This document shows, piece by piece, positions 26,201 to 34,702 of a stretch of 54,294 nucleotides of DNA. Origin of the DNA: CAZJLP01 sp964546955 (lineage in GTDB: Bacteria; Verrucomicrobiota; Verrucomicrobiia; Opitutales; Opitutaceae); NCBI GenBank assembly GCA_964546955.1, contig CAZJLP010000038.1, forward strand, positions 1 to 54,294, in the 5' to 3' direction. The notes beneath the pieces are model-generated. The model did not search any database and was not told the DNA's origin. It was given only the letters and a program-made list of their open reading frames with translations. Made by a program: the position numbers and the translations under genes. Numbering within the stretch: the stretch's first letter is position 1; each line of letters starts with the position of its first letter.

Positions 26201-26284
26201 TACCACCCTACGGCGGACATGAGCCTCGAGCGGTACATCAATCCGGGCTCGCTCTGGACCGCCGGCATCAAAGGCCATTTCTGA
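23222..26284 (+). CDS. TonB-dependent outer-membrane receptor with carboxypeptidase-regulatory-like domain
   Basis: An approximately 1020-residue outer-membrane transporter. I prefer the GTG start giving MKPYLLSLRGFALRAFAASL, a good signal peptide; a TTG 90 bases upstream in frame is less likely. Residues about 30-115 form a CarboxypepD-regulatory-like beta domain (GSLGGRVLNPGTGEYVKYAD). The plug (about 125-280) begins LSEFVVTSEREGDAK and includes LPGFTFIAG, NVGIDGARMAG and VERTVGAESDGDGTAGTVNLRT. The rest is a 22-strand barrel with the usual NPSLEPQSSKRFSLEL late motif and a C-terminal Phe. This architecture is typical of Verrucomicrobia and Bacteroidota polymer-fragment importers. The substrate is unknown; its neighbours suggest oligosaccharides. 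A strong terminator follows. Confidence 0.92.
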   Translation: MKPYLLSLRGFALRAFAASLFLLNHYTHAQQGATGSLGGRVLNPGTGEYVKYADVKIQGTDLTSRTEEGGSYYFANVPVGPATVVVSHTGYASATATVIVSAGATATQDFSISPLGAKDESAILLSEFVVTSEREGDAKMIQERRGSTTIANVVTADSLGDITQGNIGDFLKYLPGFTFIAGDSDDPQFGMLGGMESQYMNVGIDGARMAGVPSDFNGEGDQGARAFNFTQISINSIDSISVERTVGAESDGDGTAGTVNLRTKSAFDRKGRRIDWQINGTVNSGDFQDVINFRKSRGPNDARSYKVQPGLLLGYSDTFFGNRLGVNANIGLSQAIRNASRMELIDQAGVGPINEIRMQDAPGLTQRYNGNVNLEYRLQRRTHVHLRAAYNYQERDNHARQIQFVMPTLDAGQSSLIRIEPAAGATNGQLNVANGSSSRSENKVISYGAGFDHAVRNWRVDGRVDYSRSDRNDGSLFRAPYLGRQDSRVNNISFRAERTDRRSADWRFTQLSGADWRDPNSWIAQGSASGQDGLTWGSEFTAALNGSVDLNWRHKVKLTAGISDRITKKHFDLVARKQYAYLPTGATAGQVRLPNSPYRLDVDLGTNLFPLPFPSREELGNQLRSNPEYFTEVAVGDSLAQMLRRDKDSQEDVLAYYAKATGRVKRLSYDVGYRFSTTEREIGIVNALPDTAANPFFTTAVRTNAENTTAVLTPAQIDAVINYVTFKYNNGIQSIRRATVDAPPLFRGSLKYDVLANTQLRFGYVEGYQQPNLSDIAGEPTIDTTNFRYTIPNPSLEPQSSKRFSLELLQNFEPVGVFSIHFAQAEIKNAQTELDDLTLEEALALDPTIDPLEYGTFSFRTRRNDPDGALRLNRSVELEYRQQFRQLPGIWRGLGIFGSYSKYTTNRSTGRFTPRSATGGLNFGYRKFGMNIRAVWIDDVRTSGNSNLRERGTSVPRYIKQRTTADLNLRYGITRNLEIFLSGKNITNEPILQYHPTADMSLERYINPGSLWTAGIKGHF

Positions 26285-26314
26285 GCGAACGAGAAGCTGC
26301 CTCGTTTGCCTCCA

Positions 26315-26341
26315 GCGGGCGCCTTCCGGCGCCCGCTTTTT
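26315..26341 (+). terminator. Rho-independent terminator of the TonB receptor gene
   Basis: GCGGGCGCC / GGCGCCCGC stem with a TTCC loop followed by five T residues, about 30 bases after the stop codon. Confidence 0.92.
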
Positions 26342-26493
26342 GTTGTATCGTCCTCGTCTAGCTGAGCGTCTCAGGGCGCGGTGATCCAGTGGCAGCCCCC
26401 GCCGTCTTTCTCTTCCAGATTGGGGAGCGAGTTCGGCCCGAGACCCGTTTCCATGTTCGCTTCGGCGATCGGCGGGGTGCTATTTGTACCATC

Positions 26494-27970
26494 ATGACAG
26501 AGGACGCCGAATTGCTTCGACGCTATGTGGCCGATCGCTCCGAGCAGGCTTTTGCCGATCTCGTGCGTCGGCATATCGATCTGGTCTACAACTCCGCCCT
26601 GCGCCGGTTGAACGGGGACGAACACGCCGCCCGCGATGTGACCCAGCAGGTGTTTACGGATCTCTCCCGCAAGGCGCCGACCTTCGGCCCGGAGACGGTG
26701 TTGGCCGGATGGCTCTATACCAGCGCGCGCTTTGCCGCCGCCAAGAGAGTACGATCGGAGGTCAGACGACGCGCCCGAGAAATGGAGGCGACTACCATGC
26801 AAGAAATCGAAAGCAGTGCGAGCGTGCCCTGGGAAGATCTCAGGCCCGTGATCGATGAGGCCCTGGATGACCTCAAGCCGCAGGACCGCGAGGCGGTGCT
26901 CTTGCGTTATTTCGAGGGGCGGCCGTTGGCGGCAGTGGGGAAAACGCTCGCCGTGTCGGAAGATGCCGCGAGGATGCGGGTCGATCGGGCCCTCGACAAA
27001 CTGCGCACCGCGCTGGAACGCCGGGGAGTGACTTCCACCGGCGCCGCCCTCGCGACAGTGCTGGCCGCGCAACCGATCGTGGCGGCGCCGGCCGGCTTGA
27101 TCGCCTCGGTCACGAAGGCCGCCCTGACAGCCACAGCGGTTGGAGTGGCGCCGATTCTGGGCGCAAAAGTGCTGTTAATTCTCGCTGCGGCTCTCGCGGC
27201 GGGATTCTCCTGGTTTTTCCTGCGAGAACCCGCACCGCCGCCCGCCCCCGCGGGGGGGCGCGAGAGCGGCGCGGCGACGATCCCGCTCCTCGAGGGCCCG
27301 CTCGCGGTTTTGGCTGGGAACGAAGCTTTGGCTGCGGGCACCCCGACAACGGCCGAGGCGGAAGCGCCGGTGGGTACGCTGAGTCGATCGGCATTGCTCG
27401 TGCGAGCGCGCGGTCGGCTCAGCCTTTATTATGCTCAGCTTTTTCGAAGTCTCGATCTGCCGTCCCTGGAGCAGCAGCGTTTCGAGGACTTGTTACTGCA
27501 GAAACAGTCGGTTCTGAGCGACGTAATCGCGCGCGAGGGGCCACCGCCAAGCGGCGCCGAGCAACGCAGGGCTTATTTCGCGCGCGTCGTGGAGGCTCAA
27601 CGCGAGGTCGACGCCGGGATCGCCCACNNNNNNNNNNCTGGGGGAGCAGCGCACCGCGCTGTACCTCGATTACGAATACAAGATTGTCGCTCGACTGACC
27701 GTAAACGCCTTCCGCATGAAACTGCGGGCGATCGAACCGCTCTCCCTCGAACAGGCAAACCAACTCTATACGCTGCTAGCCCGCTCGGTCGAGAATGGGT
27801 CGAGCCGCAGCACGGCGGGACTCAGCTTGGAAACGGCGGCGGGGACGGGCGGCCGTCCCGTCCTGATTTTGGGAGACTCGGAACTCACCCGAGCGAAGAC
27901 GTTTCTCTCGCCCGCCCAATGGACATTTCTCCAGGATAACTACGGTGAGAACAGTGTGCCCGCTCGCTGA
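26494..27970 (+). CDS. ECF sigma factor fused to a membrane segment and an extracytoplasmic helical tail (gap inside)
   Basis: The gene starts MTEDAELLRRYVADRSEQAF. Region 2 (about 20-85) has DLVYNSALRRLNGDEHAARDVTQQV, and region 4 (about 110-170) has LKPQDREAVLLRYFEG and SEDAARMRVDRALDKL. Hydrophobic segments follow, ending in a clear membrane helix (KVLLILAAALAAGFSWFF), then a Pro/Ala linker and a helical domain (SLYYAQLFRSLDLPSLEQQRFEDLL). An assembly gap at 27628-27637 shifts the nominal frame, but the frame after it (LGEQRTALYLDYEYKIV ... NSVPAR) plainly continues the same tail, so I treat it as one gene. Sigma factors with membrane-embedded C-termini are typical of Verrucomicrobia and Planctomycetes and may sense envelope state without a separate anti-sigma. 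The target is unknown. Confidence 0.85.
27628..27637. other. Assembly gap (10 N)
   Basis: A ten-N placeholder inside the membrane-linked sigma factor gene. The frame differs by one on its two sides, showing that the true gap length is not ten. It should not be read as a frameshift mutation. Confidence 0.98.
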
Positions 27971-27981
27971 GGCAGGACGAA

Positions 27982-28191
27982 TTAACGTTGCGCGGAAGAG
28001 AAGTCGGATGAAATCAGCGCTGAAGCGATTTGCTCGCAAAGACTGAAGGAGGGATACGATGGATCCGCAGCGAGCGCGCGCCCGCGGGTGATCGGATCTT
28101 CGAAAAACGGGGTGGGATCATCCACGAGAGCGCAGAGCCGTGAGACCAGAAGGAGGGCATCTTGGCCGCGATGTTCAATGGGTGTTTTCAT
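27982..28191 (-). CDS. Small hypothetical protein
   Basis: A 69-residue minus-strand open frame (MKTPIEHRGQDALLLVSRLC ... LISSDFSSAQR) filling the space between the sigma factor and engB, both on the plus strand. Its composition and codon use look protein-like, with two predicted helices and no signal or membrane segment. An AGAGA stretch 12 bases before the start could be a ribosome site. No family is recognised; it remains possible that it is chance. Confidence 0.45.
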   Translation of the reverse strand: MKTPIEHRGQDALLLVSRLCALVDDPTPFFEDPITRGRALAADPSYPSFSLCEQIASALISSDFSSAQR

Positions 28192-28361
28192 ACTGAATGG
28201 TCTCTTGATCGGTGCGCCTTAGCGTCTTCTTTAAAGATAATTAACGAAGGTTTGCCTGGGCGGGCCCTGGGGGATTCCCCGATAGCGAGCAGGCGCACAA
28301 CTTTCCTAAGCGCGTGGGAGATCTTGCATCGCAAGGGGGCCGATGTTACGTAAGTATCACG

Positions 28362-28963
28362 TTGAAAATAAAATCCGCTGATTTCCATGTGAGCTGCCCG
28401 GATCTCGCTTCCTGCCCTGCAGACGCGCGAAAAGAGTTCGCCTTTATCGGTCGATCCAATGTGGGAAAGTCATCGCTAATAAATCTTCTCACGCAGCGCA
28501 AAGCGCTGGCGAAGGTTTCGGACATGCCGGGCAAGACGCAATTGATTAACTTTTTTCTCGTGAATGAAGCGTGGTGGCTCGTCGATCTACCGGGCTACGG
28601 CTACGCCAAAGTGGGGAAGAATCGCCGGGCTGAATTCAATGAGGCAGTGAGCGAGTACCTCGAGCAAAGGGAGGCCCTGGCGTGCGTGTTCGTGCTCATC
28701 GACTCCAATCTTCCACCACAAGAAATCGATTTGGACTTCCTGCAATGGTTGGGACAAGTGGAACGTCCCTTTGTCCTTGTATTCACAAAAGCGGACAAAC
28801 TCTCCGCCGCGCGCGTTCACGCCAACATCGAACAGTTCAAGGTGGCGATAGCGGGATGGTGGGGCGACGAGGTGCCCGGCATCATCTCCTGCTCGACCAA
28901 GACCNNNNNNNNNNCGCGGGGCGCACGGAGATCCTGGAAGTGATCTCCGAGGTACTGGGCTAG
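28362..28963 (+). CDS. engB: Ribosome biogenesis GTPase EngB (YihA/YsxC), gap inside
   Basis: A GTPase required for assembly of the large ribosomal subunit. The TTG start gives MKIKSADFHVSC, matching the family's usual N-terminus (K-I-x-S-A-x-F); the frame is open upstream but no better start exists. G1 is GRSNVGKSS (30-38), the switch I threonine is in PGKTQ (Thr59), G3 is DLPGYG (75-80), G4 is TKAD and G5 is SCSTKT. A ten-N gap at 28905-28914 separates G5 from the terminal helix (GRTEILEVISEVLG), which resumes in another nominal frame. Length fits the family at about 200 residues. Confidence 0.93.
28905..28914. other. Assembly gap (10 N)
   Basis: A ten-N placeholder near the 3' end of engB. 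The final helix of the family is intact after it in a different nominal frame, so the gene is not truncated. Confidence 0.98.
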
Positions 28964-28974
28964 GAGGGGGCCGG

Positions 28975-29037
28975 GGTGGAGCCTGCCGTGCCGGCAGGCT
29001 GGTTCGATTCTAGCGTCGTTAGGCGGTCGGCTCCACC
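28975..29037. terminator. Nested inverted repeat between convergent engB and fucosidase genes
   Basis: An inner perfect hairpin (AGCCTGCCG-TGC-CGGCAGGCT, 28980-29000) lies inside an outer 9-base repeat (GGTGGAGCC at 28975 and GGCTCCACC at 29029). It sits between two convergent stop codons and may terminate both transcripts, although no long T run follows. Confidence 0.5.
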
Positions 29038-29078
29038 TTGTCGGAGTACTGGGACGTCTCTTTGTTACAAACTCTCTT

Positions 29079-30722
29079 TCACGGTACGCGCAGCAGGACT
29101 TCGGCGCCGTAAAGGGTGAGCAGCGGGTGTTTGATCACCGCGCGAATGTCGTAGGTGTGGCCCGAGAGCAGACCGGACAATTCATGGGTGAACTCTCCCG
29201 TGGCAGTGCGCGCAAACAACGGTGAGCCGGTCCACGCCGTGTTCCGTTCGGTCAAGTCCAGGCCCGTCGCATCGCGGTATTCGAAACCCACTTCAACCGC
29301 TTTGGCATCGCCGAGGGTTTTCACGGTCCCGACGAGAGCCGCGCTTTTCTTCGCCGCATCCCATTTTGGGGACGCGGTCTCCACGACGGGAGGAGTGAGA
29401 GCGGGCTCGACGTGAGTGATCTTCAACACGACGGGGTTGGGCCACTTGCGATCGTTGTACAGCCGCTGCGCGTGCATGGCGCGTACGTGCAAACCGTCGG
29501 ACTCCTGCTTCCACGTTGTCTTAGGCGTCACGTCGGGGCGGTATTCCAATACCTTGTCGTTCTGACTTAAAACGGTGATCGTGGTCTGGGCCGTGGCGCG
29601 CAAGGATTTCAGATTGAACTCGCGCCAGCCGCCGTAAGGCCACCGCTCCTTCGTTTTCACGATAGCGTAGACCGTGTTGGAGTTCTTCTGCCGCGTGAAC
29701 CACACGTCCCCCTCGTTTGTGATGATCCAGGGGCGGACGCCGTAAATGCATTCGCTGTTCGTGAACATCCACAGCGCGATTTCTCGGAGGCGCTCTTCCT
29801 GTTCGATCGGCAGCTCGCCGTCGGGTTTCGGGCCCACGTTCAGCAAGAGATTGCCGCCTTTGGCGCGAGTTTCGATCAGCAGCCCGATCAATTGACCTCC
29901 GGTCTTATAGGATTCGTTGGTCGGTTTGTAGTGCCATTGTGTTCCCATTGTCACGCAGGCTTCCCAGGCCTCGTCCAGGGGAATGCCCGGGATTACCTGC
30001 TCTGGGGTGACGATCGCGCCCCGTGTGACGACGGTGTCTGGTTGGAGGTCCCACGCCAAGTCGCGGAGCCCCTCATGTGGGCCGTCGAAGAACACGACAT
30101 CGATTTTCCCATAGTTCGTGAGCAGCTCTCGAACTTGCGCACGGTCGTGGGCGAGCAACCCCGGATTGTTAGCCGGAATGACATCGGCTTCGCGGCGGTT
30201 GATGGTCTTTCCGTTCTTATGCAGCCACCAAAAGTCATCGGGCGAAAAATACACGCCGGCGGCGATGCCCTGGGCGCGGAAAGCATCGAAGACCTCGCGG
30301 GTGATGTCCCGCTTGAAGGGGGTGTGCGCGATACTGAAATCGGTCGTTGCAGTCGGCCACATGCAGAAGCCGGAGTGGTGCTTGTTCGTGAAAACAACGT
30401 AGCGAATGCCCGCGAGCTTGGCCAGGGTCGCCCAATCCGCCGGGTTGAATTTGCGCGGGTTGAAGGTCCGCGGGAGATCCTCAAAAAAGCGGCGCACATA
30501 GCTTTCGTCCGCGCCGACCAGCGAATGGCTGATGACGGATCCAAGCTGAACGTCCACGCTCCAGTGGATGAAGAGCCCGAATCCGTCGTCGCGGAATTGC
30601 TCGAGACGTCCCGCCTTGTTGCGGGAGCCCACCGGATCACCCGGCGCGGCCATCAGCGCCGGCGCCAGCACGGCGATCAAGGAAAGAACGACGGGGCCAA
30701 AAAGCGGAAATCGAAAGGTCAT
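29079..30722 (-). CDS. Secreted alpha-L-fucosidase (GH29)
   Basis: A 547-residue exported glycosidase that removes alpha-linked L-fucose from glycans. The signal peptide covers about 1-25 (VVLSLIAVLAPALMAA). The GH29 barrel is clear: FGLFIHWS (48-55), YVVFTNKHHSGFCMWPT (108-124), the FFDGP motif with probable nucleophile Asp213, and the WHYKPTNESYK and GGNLLLNVGPKPDGELP segments. A C-terminal beta domain from about 390 carries DGLHVRAMHAQRLYND and a late Ig-like part. The general acid differs between GH29 subfamilies and I cannot place it. The gene is transcribed alone, divergent from the small stress-type membrane gene. Confidence 0.92.
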   Translation of the reverse strand: MTFRFPLFGPVVLSLIAVLAPALMAAPGDPVGSRNKAGRLEQFRDDGFGLFIHWSVDVQLGSVISHSLVGADESYVRRFFEDLPRTFNPRKFNPADWATLAKLAGIRYVVFTNKHHSGFCMWPTATTDFSIAHTPFKRDITREVFDAFRAQGIAAGVYFSPDDFWWLHKNGKTINRREADVIPANNPGLLAHDRAQVRELLTNYGKIDVVFFDGPHEGLRDLAWDLQPDTVVTRGAIVTPEQVIPGIPLDEAWEACVTMGTQWHYKPTNESYKTGGQLIGLLIETRAKGGNLLLNVGPKPDGELPIEQEERLREIALWMFTNSECIYGVRPWIITNEGDVWFTRQKNSNTVYAIVKTKERWPYGGWREFNLKSLRATAQTTITVLSQNDKVLEYRPDVTPKTTWKQESDGLHVRAMHAQRLYNDRKWPNPVVLKITHVEPALTPPVVETASPKWDAAKKSAALVGTVKTLGDAKAVEVGFEYRDATGLDLTERNTAWTGSPLFARTATGEFTHELSGLLSGHTYDIRAVIKHPLLTLYGAEVLLRVP

Positions 30723-30926
30723 AGGGGGGAAGAACGGTTGACCGGAACTCCCGAGGAAATGCCTGCCGCGCCGCCGAGAGCAAGGCTGTTGAGAGGAGAG
30801 CGGCCGATCTGCGGTCTAGGAGCGGTAGAATTCCGGATGACGGCTTCAGGCAATCGGCAACCGGAACGGTCGAACTGGACGGAATGGAGGCAGTCGGCGG
30901 TGGGGTACCGTTAACCCACTCCCCAC

Positions 30927-31181
30927 ATGAGCATCATTGGCATCATTCTCATCGGCCTTCTCGTCGGCATCGTCGCTAAATTTCTCCTCCCGGGTGACGA
31001 CCCGGGCGGTTTTATCGTCACCACCTTGCTCGGCATCGCCGGTTCATTCGTCGCTCACTATGTCGGCGTCAAAGCTGGCTGGTATTCGGAAGGGCAACCG
31101 GCGGGTTTCTTGGCCTCCGTCCTTGGGGCTATTGCCTTATTGCTCGTTTACCGGATGCTTTTCCGCCGACGCCGCACGTGA
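30927..31181 (+). CDS. GlsB/YeaQ/YmgE family membrane protein
   Basis: An 84-residue integral membrane protein with three hydrophobic helices: IIGIILIGLLVGIVAKFLLPG, GFIVTTLLGIAGSFVAHYVG and AGFLASVLGAIALLLVYRML, ending in RRRRT. This is the 'transglycosylase-associated' family, linked to stress responses in several bacteria; the name does not imply enzyme activity. It is monocistronic and lies 204 bases from the divergent fucosidase start. Confidence 0.92.
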   Translation: MSIIGIILIGLLVGIVAKFLLPGDDPGGFIVTTLLGIAGSFVAHYVGVKAGWYSEGQPAGFLASVLGAIALLLVYRMLFRRRRT

Positions 31182-31235
31182 TCCTCGCCCGGCGGGGCGT
31201 CCGCGGTTGCTGACGCCACCCGTCAGAGTGATTTC

Positions 31236-31436
31236 TCAGAGAGACCTTGCCTGAGCCGCTTCCAGCGCCAATACCAGCCCGAGAATCGTTGTACGCCGGT
31301 GAGAGGGCGATGGGTAGCCCCGGCGTTGCATGCTCTTGATCTCGAGCTGCTTGTTGCTTTGGCGTGGAAGGAGGGGACGGCCAGAGGTCTCGATTTCGGG
31401 CATCTCAACCGGGGGAGCGGGAAGCAACGTGGTCAT
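31236..31436 (-). CDS. Possible small hypothetical protein
   Basis: A 66-residue minus-strand open frame (MTTLLPAPPVEMPEIETSG ... ALEAAQARSL) in the 500-base space between two plus-strand genes. It has a proline-rich start and a short hydrophobic stretch near the end. There is no strong ribosome site and no recognised family, so this is a weak call. Confidence 0.3.
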   Translation of the reverse strand: MTTLLPAPPVEMPEIETSGRPLLPRQSNKQLEIKSMQRRGYPSPSHRRTTILGLVLALEAAQARSL

Positions 31437-31689
31437 GACCGCACTGTTATATCCGCTAGCTTCCGCGAGTTGAATAACACTTCGGCGTTAGGGTCCGGAC
31501 CGGCCGCAGAGACGGGGGAGGCAGTTCCTCGCCGTCGGAGGTGAAGCGAGAGGTGAAAAAAGCGCCCCTATGCCTACGTAGTTTGGGCAGCACCCTTAAT
31601 GAGGGCTAGGGGTTTCCCTGGTTTTACTGCAAATGGGTTGTTTTACGTTGCAGAAAGTCGCTTGCAATAAAGGCTCCTGCCCGCCTGCT

Positions 31690-32346
31690 ATGAAAAATTC
31701 CGCTCTTAGTACCCTAATAGCCGGATGCCTGACGGCGGCGTCCTTTTGTTCAGCGCAAATCAGTTCCATCGGCGAAAGTGCCTTTGCCCCCACAGCGACC
31801 GTCATCGATTTTTCGCTGCCTTCCGGGAACGAGCTTCTGATTTCCAATCAGTATTCAGGCTCGGGAGTCACTTTTTCGGGGCCGCTCTTCACCATGCAGA
31901 ACTCCGGAGACACCTCGCTGTTTCCGGCGAATGGCGGGGGATCGATTGCCTCTAATTGGCTCTACGCGGGATCGGGTCGCCAGGGCACCTCGATTGACGT
32001 GCTTTTCGCCGCGCCTGTAAGTCGAGTCGGCGCTTACGCGGAGTTCTGGGGCACTGACACCCTGACTTTTTCTTTCTATTCCGGCGCAACGCTGCTCGGC
32101 TCCATGGGCGGGAATGGGGGAGTACCCACGGCCATTTTCATGGGATTCGAGTCCGTGGCGGGTTTCGATCGCCTCAACCTTTCCATCGGCGGTCCCAACA
32201 ACAATTTCCTGGCGATCGACGATTTTCGTTTTGAGTACGCCAGGCTTGGCGCGGTTCCGGAACCTTCTACCTACGGACTCCTGGCTGGGCTGGCCTTGTT
32301 CTCACTCACTGTTTTCCGCCGTCTAAAGGCGGAGAAAAAAAACTAA
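31690..32346 (+). CDS. PEP-CTERM sorting domain protein
   Basis: A 218-residue exported protein. MKNSALSTLIAGCLTAASFC is the start of the signal peptide, ending near CSA. The body is a beta-sandwich with FSGPLFTMQNSGDTS, YAEFWGTDTLTFSFY and NNNFLAIDDFRFEY, the last resembling the calcium-bound end of lectin-like surface domains. The end is VPEPSTYGLLAGLALFSL and a basic tail. It is a likely exosortase substrate with a surface or exopolysaccharide role; no enzymatic motif is seen. It has its own terminator. Confidence 0.88.
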   Translation: MKNSALSTLIAGCLTAASFCSAQISSIGESAFAPTATVIDFSLPSGNELLISNQYSGSGVTFSGPLFTMQNSGDTSLFPANGGGSIASNWLYAGSGRQGTSIDVLFAAPVSRVGAYAEFWGTDTLTFSFYSGATLLGSMGGNGGVPTAIFMGFESVAGFDRLNLSIGGPNNNFLAIDDFRFEYARLGAVPEPSTYGLLAGLALFSLTVFRRLKAEKKN

Positions 32347-32368
32347 GCGAAACCTCCTGTTTCGCACG

Positions 32369-32402
32369 GACCGCGGGCCTACCCCCCCGCGGTCTTTTTT
32401 TT
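32369..32402 (+). terminator. Rho-independent terminator of the PEP-CTERM gene
   Basis: GACCGCGGG / CCCGCGGTC 9-base stem, loop of 8 bases, then eight T residues; 23 bases past the stop codon. Confidence 0.92.
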
Positions 32403-32494
32403 GGCAGAGTGCGGGTTTGCTTAGGGAAGCTCTAAAGACTGGGGAGAGGCGGGGGATGGAGGTGGATCACTTCAAAACGTCCGTTAAGGAAGCG

Positions 32495-32664
32495 TTGAAA
32501 ACGGCTTGAGGGCGAGGCCTCTGGACTCGCCGTCGTGTACAGGCGACCGTGGCCTGCACACACCTGTGCAGCGCTGGACGGCGTCAAACGCATGCTCTTA
32601 CGCGGCGTCGCTTCCTTCGACGGGCAGTCCAGAGGCCCGCCCTACCTTGCGATCCGTTTTTCAG
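32495..32664 (-). repeat. Dispersed intergenic element, full copy A
   Basis: About 170 bp bounded by inverted arms: AAAACGG..GAGGGCGAGGCCTCTGGAC at the left and GTCCAGAGGC..GCCCTACC..ATCCGTTTTT at the right. Its reverse complement aligns along its length with the element at 42946, sharing a 26-base identity (32509-32534) and a 17-base core (32568-32584, containing CAGCGCTGGACGG). It lies between the terminator of a plus-strand gene and the stop of the minus-strand GH9 gene. No open frame of note is inside. Confidence 0.8.
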
Positions 32665-32685
32665 AGGTTCCTGTAGGAGCACCAA

Positions 32686-34527
32686 TCAGCGCGACCCAGC
32701 CGCCACAGCCAGGAGGTACCACGCGCCGTGGGGCAGCCATTGTTCGCCCCAGCGCCAATCGTGATCCAATCCCGTCTGAGCGTGGGTCAAATTGAAGTCG
32801 ATGTCGTGAGGATTCTTGAAGCCCGCAGTGATGCCGTTGCAGATGCCGCCGGGCGCGTTTCGGTATTGGTACGACCCGAAGAAATAGTACTCGGGGTTGT
32901 TTCGCCCCGTGCCCTGAAGCATGCAGGCATCGAACGGGTTGAGCCCCAGAATCCAATTGAGCTGATCGGTCGCGTAGACTCGCAGGTCCCGGGAGAAGTC
33001 CGCGTCCTCCTTGAAGTGGGGGAGGGCGAGTCGCGCTGCGGCGGCGAGAGAGGCGAGGCGTGCGTTTTCCCCCTGCCACCACGGCGCCGTGTCGCTGTCG
33101 TGGGGATAGAAGAACGCCGTGCGGCGTTCGCCGGCCTTGTTCTGCACGTACTGGCGCGCCAATCCGAAGGGATTGGTCACCTCGCGAGTCGTCGCGAGTT
33201 CAAACGCAAGGGCGCGCCGTATTCCGGCGAGAAGCGTCGCTTTGGCCTCGTCCGGCGCCACTTCGTGGTACGCGAGCAAACTGACAATCGGCAACCCCGC
33301 GTCCGCTGCGTGGAAGAAAGGTCGGTCCTTGTCGTCGGCGCGGAAATAGGCGCCGCGGTCGCCGCGGGAAATCAAGCGCGCGAGCAGGCTGTCCGCGCGT
33401 TTTCGGGCCGCCGACGCGTACTCCGCTTTTCCCGTCGCCCGGTGGAGCTCGGTCGCGGCAAGGAGGGCGCAGACGTCGTCGACGATGTTTTCTTTGCCGT
33501 CGTTGGCTGTCTCGGAGTTATGCGTATTCAAGTATCGATACGCCGCCTCCGCTTCGCCCAGGTAGCGAGCCGGAGCGAACTCGCCGTCCGCGGGCAAACG
33601 ACTGGCCATGGCTAGCACTGCGATCGACAGCCCCCCGCCGCTGCGAAATCCGACGTCGTAGAGTTCAGTCTCCGGCTCGCCCGACGGGATCGCGGCGGAG
33701 TCGGCGGAGGATTCGACCGGCTTGCGGACCTTGATCGTGAAACCTTTGCCCTGGGCGGGCGCAATTCGCCGGTCCTCCGGCTTTTTCCCCGCGCCGCGGC
33801 CGGAGACTGAACGAAAAAAAGAGCCCGACGGGTTACGCATCCTCACGAGGAAGTCCGCTCCGTAGAGCGCCTCGTCGAGCAGCCTTCGCCGGTACTGCGC
33901 GAAATTTTCGTCATTGCGCTGACCGAGCAGATCAAGGCTGCGCATCAGGCTGTACACCACGAGGGGCGTTTGCTGGGGATTATGGTAGGTCGAATAGGAG
34001 AGATGCGAGAGGTGTTTCCCATAGTCGCCGCTGGCGTCGTACCAGCCGCCGTGCACGTCGACCGTACCGGCGCGCCCACTCAGAAACGGCAGCGCCCGAT
34101 CCGCGCGGTCGAGGGCGCCGGAGCAGCGTTGTCCCTTAAAATAGAAGAGCACATCGGACAAAGTATGCCGTTCGAAAAGGTTCGTCTGAACCCGGAAAGG
34201 GCACGACTCGATTGTCTTCGTGGGAGAGCGAACCTCCAGCGTGTACTCGCCCTCAATGCGCATTTCGTCAAACGAGACGGCCCAGAAGTGCCAGTCGCGC
34301 CACTTATCCACCGGACCGGCGGTGGAAGCGGGACCTTCCCACACGACGTTTCCCGCAGGATGGGCCCTGAGGCGCGCCGTCTCGAACCCGTCGCCGGGAG
34401 AGCCGCGAACCACCGCGCGTTTCGGAAGCTGCGCGTCGTATCCGAGGTGGTTGGTAAGCACGATCGCCGGCTCGGACGCGAGCAGGCGCAACGCGGTGAG
34501 AACAAGCAGCACGGTGTAATTCCTCAT
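32686..34527 (-). CDS. Secreted glycoside hydrolase family 9 enzyme
   Basis: A 613-residue exported enzyme. The signal peptide is MRNYTVLLVLTALRLLAS. Residues about 20-115 are the Ig-like domain common at the N-terminus of GH9 (IVLTNHLGYDAQLPKRAVV). The (alpha/alpha)6 catalytic domain follows: DVHGGWYDASGDYGKH with the two catalytic-type aspartates Asp164 and Asp168, YATDQLNWILGLNPFDACM, and near the C-terminus WGEQWLPHGAWYL with the general acid Glu595. GH9 members are endoglucanases or, in this Ig-fused form, exo-acting beta-glucosidases or glucosaminidases; the exact bond cleaved is not decidable here. The stop lies 22 bases from the repeat element. Confidence 0.88.
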   Translation of the reverse strand: MRNYTVLLVLTALRLLASEPAIVLTNHLGYDAQLPKRAVVRGSPGDGFETARLRAHPAGNVVWEGPASTAGPVDKWRDWHFWAVSFDEMRIEGEYTLEVRSPTKTIESCPFRVQTNLFERHTLSDVLFYFKGQRCSGALDRADRALPFLSGRAGTVDVHGGWYDASGDYGKHLSHLSYSTYHNPQQTPLVVYSLMRSLDLLGQRNDENFAQYRRRLLDEALYGADFLVRMRNPSGSFFRSVSGRGAGKKPEDRRIAPAQGKGFTIKVRKPVESSADSAAIPSGEPETELYDVGFRSGGGLSIAVLAMASRLPADGEFAPARYLGEAEAAYRYLNTHNSETANDGKENIVDDVCALLAATELHRATGKAEYASAARKRADSLLARLISRGDRGAYFRADDKDRPFFHAADAGLPIVSLLAYHEVAPDEAKATLLAGIRRALAFELATTREVTNPFGLARQYVQNKAGERRTAFFYPHDSDTAPWWQGENARLASLAAAARLALPHFKEDADFSRDLRVYATDQLNWILGLNPFDACMLQGTGRNNPEYYFFGSYQYRNAPGGICNGITAGFKNPHDIDFNLTHAQTGLDHDWRWGEQWLPHGAWYLLAVAAGSR

Positions 34528-34702
34528 TTCTTATCGCTCCTTCTTCCCTCGGCATTTGGCAAGCTACGGATCTGACAATGCATTGCCTTTGCTTTTTACC
34601 TGAGTCCGTCGCTCTCCGGGATGCGGAGTTTGCAAGTGAGAAATAACCGGCCGGAGCGCGCCAGGACTGAGGAGTGTGCGAACGTTAGCTTGTGGAGTGT
34701 CC
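34528..34702. other. Intergenic region before the GH9 start
   Basis: Upstream DNA of the GH9 gene, between it and the solo repeat arm at the 3' end of the S9 peptidase gene. I see no gene in it; it must hold the GH9 promoter. Confidence 0.3.

Noticed and set aside
27638..27939. Frameshifted end of the sigma factor as a pseudogene
   Set aside because: The shift coincides exactly with an N gap, and a sensible continuation exists in the neighbouring frame.
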